Positions 59,212 through 64,000 of a stretch of DNA of 64,000 bases are shown piece after piece; the stretch's first letter is position 1, and every line of letters starts with the position of its first letter. Source of the DNA: Bacteroidota bacterium (GTDB lineage: Bacteria > Bacteroidota > Ignavibacteria > Ignavibacteriales > Melioribacteraceae); contig JAKAEE010000005.1 of assembly GCA_021820065.1 (NCBI GenBank), positions 20,781 to 84,780 on the forward strand, written 5' to 3'. The position numbers were made by a program, and so were the translations under genes. The notes beneath the pieces were generated by a model. The model was not told the origin of the DNA, did not search any database, and saw nothing but the letters and a program-made list of their open reading frames with translations.

Positions 59212-62100
59212 TTATTTCAGCAGAATCATTTTCTTGGATTGAACAAAATCACCGGCTTTCAACGTATAAAAATAAACACCGCTGGATAATTGCGAATTGC
59301 GAATTGAGAATTGAGAATTATACTTGCCAGCTATTTTATATTCGTTGACCAGTGTTGCAACTTCTCTTCCCAGCATGTCGTAAACTTTTAACGTAACATA
59401 ACTGTCTGCTGCTAACTGCCAACTGATAACTGTAGAGGGATTAAACGGATTCGGATAGTTCTGATACAAAGCATATTGAGTTGGTAACGAATCTTCTTTT
59501 TTTACATCCGTGAGAAAATTCAAACTCGGTAGTTTGTTTGATGTGTAAAGTCTATACTCGCCCGGCAGCAATGGTATTTGTGTTGTCCCGCTAGAAACAG
59601 TTATACTGTCGCCGGTAAAGAATTCATACCATTTGCTAGTGGTACTGGAACTGAATGATGCGTTTTGTGTACTAACATCAAAGTTTCCGAAGATCATAAC
59701 ATTCATTGACGGATCCGTTATGCTTATTGTCTTGACTGGACCGGAAGCGCTGATTGTAAAACTATTGCTGGAGAACGCCGGGTAATTTTTCTTCAGTCTG
59801 ATCAGTCCAGCAAAGACATCAAACAATTTTCTATGTGTCGCATCCGTGTAGTAATTCCATTTAAAAGGTTTTTCGGCTAATCTGCCGCCACCGCCGTCAA
59901 TCGAAACATCGTAGCCAACTTCTCCGCCCATCCAAATCATTTTTGGACCGGGAACGGTTAGGAACATTGACGCACACAATTTTATTCTATCCAGTGCAGT
60001 TGAAGTATCCTTTATACTGTAACTGCCGTTTGAATTTCCATACGTGAGATTTTTGTACATCAGCCTTTCTTCGTCATGACTTTCCATATAACCGACGAGC
60101 CCCGGCTGACTCCATCCTCGATTAACATAGGATATCGAAGAAAAATCCCACGTTCCGGGAGGTCCCGATGCATAACCCATGGCGGCTTGTTGGTAACTTC
60201 CATTAAGATTTCCCCAGAGCATCATTCCGTAGTTTGATAGTTCTATTTCTTCGGAGTTCGCGGTGAAATGTTCGAGGATTACATAAGCTGTTGGAGAAAC
60301 GTTCCAAATTTTGTTTGCCATCCTTTCAAGTATTTTGATTCGTGACGCATCATATGCAGAGCCATCGCCGGGTGTGTTTGTAAATCCTTTGCTGAAATCA
60401 AAACGAAAGCCGTCCATTTTGTATTCGGTAAGCCAGTACGATGTAACACGGTCTACAAAATATTTTGTTGCGTTACTTTCGTGGTTGAAATCATATCCCC
60501 AAGAATAAGTTGGATTAGGAGAAACCTGATTGAACCACGGATTGTTTGCAGCCGGTCGAGAGTTTGTAGTATCCCAATACATTTTAACCATAGGACTTAA
60601 GCCGTAAGAATGGTTCAGCACAATATCCATGATAACTGCAATACCGTACGAATGGCAGGCATCAATAAAAGCTTTGAGCTGATCTTTCGTGCCGTAATAT
60701 TTATCCGGCGCAAAGTACATCATCGGGTTGTAACCCCAACTGCTGTTGCCTTCAAACTCGTTAATAGGCATCAGTTCAATTGCATTTACCCCGAGCTTCT
60801 TAAAATAGCTTAGTGTGTCTCTAAGTGTTGTATAAGAATGAGTTGAAACGAAGTCGCGTACAAGCAGTTCGTAAATAACCAGCTTATCCTTGGAAGGACG
60901 CGTAAAGTTTGGAATAGCCCAGTTGTACGGAGTCTGTCCGGTTTGAAGAACCGAGACAATGCTTTCCGTTTTACCGGTCGGGTACGGTTTTAAGTTTGGA
61001 TAAGTTGATGGTGAAATGTATTGATCGTTCCATGGGTCTAAAATTTTATCTGCGTAAGGGTCTTGTACTCTGATCGTTCCATCAATTAAAAATTGGTAAG
61101 CGTATTCCTGTCCTGGTGTAAGATTCGAAATTGTTATCCACCAAATCACACTGTCCGGTGTTACTTGATCACGATTCATGTAATATGATTGATCGACTTT
61201 CCAATCATTAAAATCGCCGATAACATAAACGTTCTTCATATATGGTGCATAGAGTGCGAGCGTGACTGATGTATTGTCGCTGCCGTAATTAATTCCAATT
61301 TGATTACCGGCAGGAAGCGGCGAATCGGTAACCGGTGAATTTGTTACGATTGCAAATTGAGTGCTGTCTTTTCTTCCTGAAAAATCTTCTGCAATAATCT
61401 TTATAATATCTTTCCAAGAAGGATTGTCGTTCGAAGAAAACGTGTATTGCAAAGTACTTGAGTTGCTCTGATACTTTTGCACATCATTAATAAATAATGT
61501 AATTGATTTAGTGCTCGATCCCGCCGAGGAAGTAGCTGAGATTGGTAATGTAGCTCCCGGTGAAATAAAATACGGAGATCTCATCGGGTCGCCGAAAGTA
61601 TTCTTTACGTTAGGTGAATTTAGGATAACAGAAATTCCCGTATTATAAAGAGAAGCGAAAATATCTTTTCCTCCAACGTCACGTCCGGTTCTACTGCCTG
61701 TTACATCTCTAAAAACAAAAGCTAATTGCAAAATATGTTCAGAAGAGGGGATAGAACCAAGATTCTGGTGGTTGTTACTATAATATATTCTTGGCCGTCC
61801 AATAACAAGATGATAATGATCCGCGCTGTCGCGAGTTAATTTAATGTCTGGATAATTGGTAGCCCAAGGAGCCATTACATATTTCCAATCCGATCCACTA
61901 GTGCTAATGTTAGTTATCACTCCAGTATGAGCGTACACATCACCTGTAAAACCTTTTAGTCCGGCATCTCCCTTTGTTGCGTCGAAGTAAACTATAATAG
62001 AATCATTTTCAGATGCATACAACGGCGAAAGAGTGACAGGTGATTGTGCAAACAAACTCGTTGATATAAGGAGCAGCAGAAAAGCGAAACGTAATTTCAT
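59212..62100 (-). CDS. GH13 alpha-amylase-type enzyme with CBM48-like domain and T9SS C-terminal sorting domain
   Basis: APYMKNVYVIGDFNDW, GVNAIELMPINEFEGNSSWGYNP, MDIVLNHSYG, DGFRFDFSKGF, YVILEHF, MESHDEER; LYQNYPNPFNPSTVISWQLA. Confidence 0.92.
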   Translation of the reverse strand: MKLRFAFLLLLISTSLFAQSPVTLSPLYASENDSIIVYFDATKGDAGLKGFTGDVYAHTGVITNISTSGSDWKYVMAPWATNYPDIKLTRDSADHYHLVIGRPRIYYSNNHQNLGSIPSSEHILQLAFVFRDVTGSRTGRDVGGKDIFASLYNTGISVILNSPNVKNTFGDPMRSPYFISPGATLPISATSSAGSSTKSITLFINDVQKYQSNSSTLQYTFSSNDNPSWKDIIKIIAEDFSGRKDSTQFAIVTNSPVTDSPLPAGNQIGINYGSDNTSVTLALYAPYMKNVYVIGDFNDWKVDQSYYMNRDQVTPDSVIWWITISNLTPGQEYAYQFLIDGTIRVQDPYADKILDPWNDQYISPSTYPNLKPYPTGKTESIVSVLQTGQTPYNWAIPNFTRPSKDKLVIYELLVRDFVSTHSYTTLRDTLSYFKKLGVNAIELMPINEFEGNSSWGYNPMMYFAPDKYYGTKDQLKAFIDACHSYGIAVIMDIVLNHSYGLSPMVKMYWDTTNSRPAANNPWFNQVSPNPTYSWGYDFNHESNATKYFVDRVTSYWLTEYKMDGFRFDFSKGFTNTPGDGSAYDASRIKILERMANKIWNVSPTAYVILEHFTANSEEIELSNYGMMLWGNLNGSYQQAAMGYASGPPGTWDFSSISYVNRGWSQPGLVGYMESHDEERLMYKNLTYGNSNGSYSIKDTSTALDRIKLCASMFLTVPGPKMIWMGGEVGYDVSIDGGGGRLAEKPFKWNYYTDATHRKLFDVFAGLIRLKKNYPAFSSNSFTISASGPVKTISITDPSMNVMIFGNFDVSTQNASFSSSTTSKWYEFFTGDSITVSSGTTQIPLLPGEYRLYTSNKLPSLNFLTDVKKEDSLPTQYALYQNYPNPFNPSTVISWQLAADSYVTLKVYDMLGREVATLVNEYKIAGKYNSQFSIRNSQLSSGVYFYTLKAGDFVQSKKMILLK

Positions 62101-62173
62101 GATTGTCTCAATTAGAAGAATGAAAGAAATAATTATTCAAATTTCGGCTGGAAATTTAGACTTTGCTTAACTG

Positions 62174-64000
62174 CTAATCAAGGAATTCCCACGCCACTCC
62201 AAGACGCAACCCGCGTGATTGCTTTGGATAATACGGCGAAATGAAATAATTGGCATTTAAAAGATTTTCCCACACAAAATAAATAATAGCTGATTTTTGA
62301 ATGTGTCCGGCTAAAAAGAAATCGATTTGGAATGACGGTGTTATCTGAGAATTTGATATTAAAGACGCCGCATGTGTCGATGGGTCATAAATGTAGTTTG
62401 AGACAATACTTTTTTCGAAATCGATGGATGTGTAATACTGGTCGCCAACCGAGTAGTAATTGATTCCTGTTCTCAGTTTTAAATTACGGTTGAACAAGGT
62501 ATCAATGTAATAAACTCCGCCGCTGGAACTGAATTTGGGCATTTTATAATCAAGCCGGTTTTGGTCGTTGAAATACAAACTGCTATTGGTGCTGAATAAA
62601 AACTTCCAAATTTTGAAATTGAGATTTAGATTAATCCCTTGCAGAGATACATCTTTAACGTCAAAATAAATTGCTCTTCCGGTCTTTGCTGAATCTTCCT
62701 TGAGTGCAGCAGAAATCAACGAGTTAGCTGAACTTTGATGGAAGAATCCAAGCCGAGCATTGACGAATTTATCAGCGTATTCGGCGCTCAACTCAAGAGA
62801 AGTAATTTTTTGTTTGTTCAAAACGATTCCGGGAAGAACAAACTGTTCCTCAAAAATGTCGTAAGGTTTTTCAACCGATGATACGGCTCCAAATAGTCTG
62901 ATGGAATTCTCTATGTCGATTGAAACTGATGTGCCGGCCCCCAAATAATCGTTGCCCCCTGATCTCAAGTACTTGGCAAAAACCAAAGGTTGGAATGATC
63001 TATCGAAAATATTCATACCGGCAATTCCGCCGATTGATGCGTAATCCCGTTTGATGTCGTTAGATAAAAGCGGAGATGAGTAATTCACGTGCTCTACGTT
63101 TGCAAGTGCAGTAATGTTGAAAAGATCATTCCTAAAATCTTGACGAAGATTTGCACCAAAAACTTCACTCTCGTTGTTATCAACTATTACCGCAGCACCA
63201 TTTTGAAAGTTCGCTGCACCCTCATTTTGTCTAAATTCGGTAAGGTTTGTTTGATAATATAGAGTTGCGTCTGTGTATAAGTCGTTAAAAAAATTTCCGA
63301 GTAGGTTGAGGCTAAAATCATGTCCGGCAACCTTTTGATAACGATTCGAATAACTTACAGGTGCAAGACGTTGGTCGTATAAGACGCTGTTTATTGGGGA
63401 ATTAGGATAATTGTTACCGATGGCATTAATGTCAACTCCGCCGTTCAATTGCACAATACTTTTAAAGTATCTATAGTTGGCAATTATATTCACGGAGTTT
63501 GAAAGCAGGTAATCTGCTCTCGCAGTTGCACGCCAGTTGCTTAAATCGGTATTTGAGAATGCACCGTATGTGCTTTGATTTGTGATTTCAAAATACGTGT
63601 TGAGTTTATGATACGGCATTATACTGAATGTTCCGTCTATTAATCCTTCCGTATTCGGTGCCTGATAGAACTTAATTCTTGAATAAGGCTTGTTAATATT
63701 TGGTATCCGCGGTATTAGGTTTACCGACACAGAGTTGTTCTGACTTGCGAAAAGGAATCCTAGCGGTAGCGGAATGATCTCTAAAGAACCGATACTTTCC
63801 GATTGAAACAAATTGAGATCAAATGAATTTGTAAGCCGATTGTTAATAGAAATGCCGTTAGAAAGAAATGCTGCATTTCCAAATCCTTGTCCGTAAAGAA
63901 GTACTTCGTTGGGTTGACCGATTGTGCCAAGGTCTCTCATGAATCCAAACGGAAAATTTCTGAACCAATCGCCGGCGTAACGGTAGTCAAGTTCACCCAG
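62174..64000 (-). CDS. TonB-dependent receptor-like outer-membrane protein (partial; 5' end outside window)
   Basis: Frame stays open to 64000 upstream of the listed Met (LGELDYRYAGDWFRNFPFGFMRDLGT...); plug-like VLLYGQGFGNAAFLSNGISINNRLT; barrel repeats. Confidence 0.75.
   Translation of the reverse strand: MGELDYRYAGDWFRNFPFGFMRDLGTIGQPNEVLLYGQGFGNAAFLSNGISINNRLTNSFDLNLFQSESIGSLEIIPLPLGFLFASQNNSVSVNLIPRIPNINKPYSRIKFYQAPNTEGLIDGTFSIMPYHKLNTYFEITNQSTYGAFSNTDLSNWRATARADYLLSNSVNIIANYRYFKSIVQLNGGVDINAIGNNYPNSPINSVLYDQRLAPVSYSNRYQKVAGHDFSLNLLGNFFNDLYTDATLYYQTNLTEFRQNEGAANFQNGAAVIVDNNESEVFGANLRQDFRNDLFNITALANVEHVNYSSPLLSNDIKRDYASIGGIAGMNIFDRSFQPLVFAKYLRSGGNDYLGAGTSVSIDIENSIRLFGAVSSVEKPYDIFEEQFVLPGIVLNKQKITSLELSAEYADKFVNARLGFFHQSSANSLISAALKEDSAKTGRAIYFDVKDVSLQGINLNLNFKIWKFLFSTNSSLYFNDQNRLDYKMPKFSSSGGVYYIDTLFNRNLKLRTGINYYSVGDQYYTSIDFEKSIVSNYIYDPSTHAASLISNSQITPSFQIDFFLAGHIQKSAIIYFVWENLLNANYFISPYYPKQSRGLRLGVAWEFLD

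Noticed and set aside
1-64000. CRISPR array, prophage, transposon or defence island
   Set aside because: No regularly spaced direct repeats, transposase, integrase, or phage structural genes were seen in any listed ORF.

Overview
The 64 kb window is almost entirely coding. Its gene content looks like a chromosome of the Ignavibacteria / Bacteroidota-Chlorobiota type (inference from type IX secretion 'NYPNPFNP' C-terminal sorting domains, DUF4249 and TonB-receptor pairs, and TGA used as stop). Main blocks: (1) thioredoxin-like / thioredoxin reductase / NifX-like genes; (2) a complete kdp K+-uptake operon on the - strand (small membrane ORF, an unlisted 27-aa kdpF, kdpA, B, C, D, E) with a candidate KdpE box; (3) an SPFH/band-7-like protein next to an 1870-aa protein that appears to be two tandem aminotransferase folds (the first lacking the catalytic Lys) followed by a PEP-carboxylase-like region with altered active-site motifs; this is the strongest candidate for an undescribed system; (4) a tightly overlapping trpEGDCF-aroF-trpBA operon, preceded by an unannotated 31-aa leader peptide with Trp-Trp-Trp and a terminator/antiterminator (attenuator); (5) a - strand exopolysaccharide-like locus (UDP-GlcNAc 2-epimerase, DUF2334/amidotransferase-like/glycosidase-like fusion, GT2 synthase, beta-barrel); (6) a TonB receptor and DUF4249 lipoprotein; (7) a fatty-acid beta-oxidation cluster with a divergent XRE/ScfR-type regulator; (8) an AT-rich segment with two apparently broken genes; (9) a PepO peptidase, two tandem paralogous T9SS surface proteins, tRNA-Thr(UGU) with a degenerate partial copy carrying short palindromes, a SpoU methyltransferase, a GH13 amylase with a T9SS tail, and a TonB receptor running off the window. 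No rRNA, CRISPR array, phage or transposase was seen. All calls come from reading the sequence; no database search was run.
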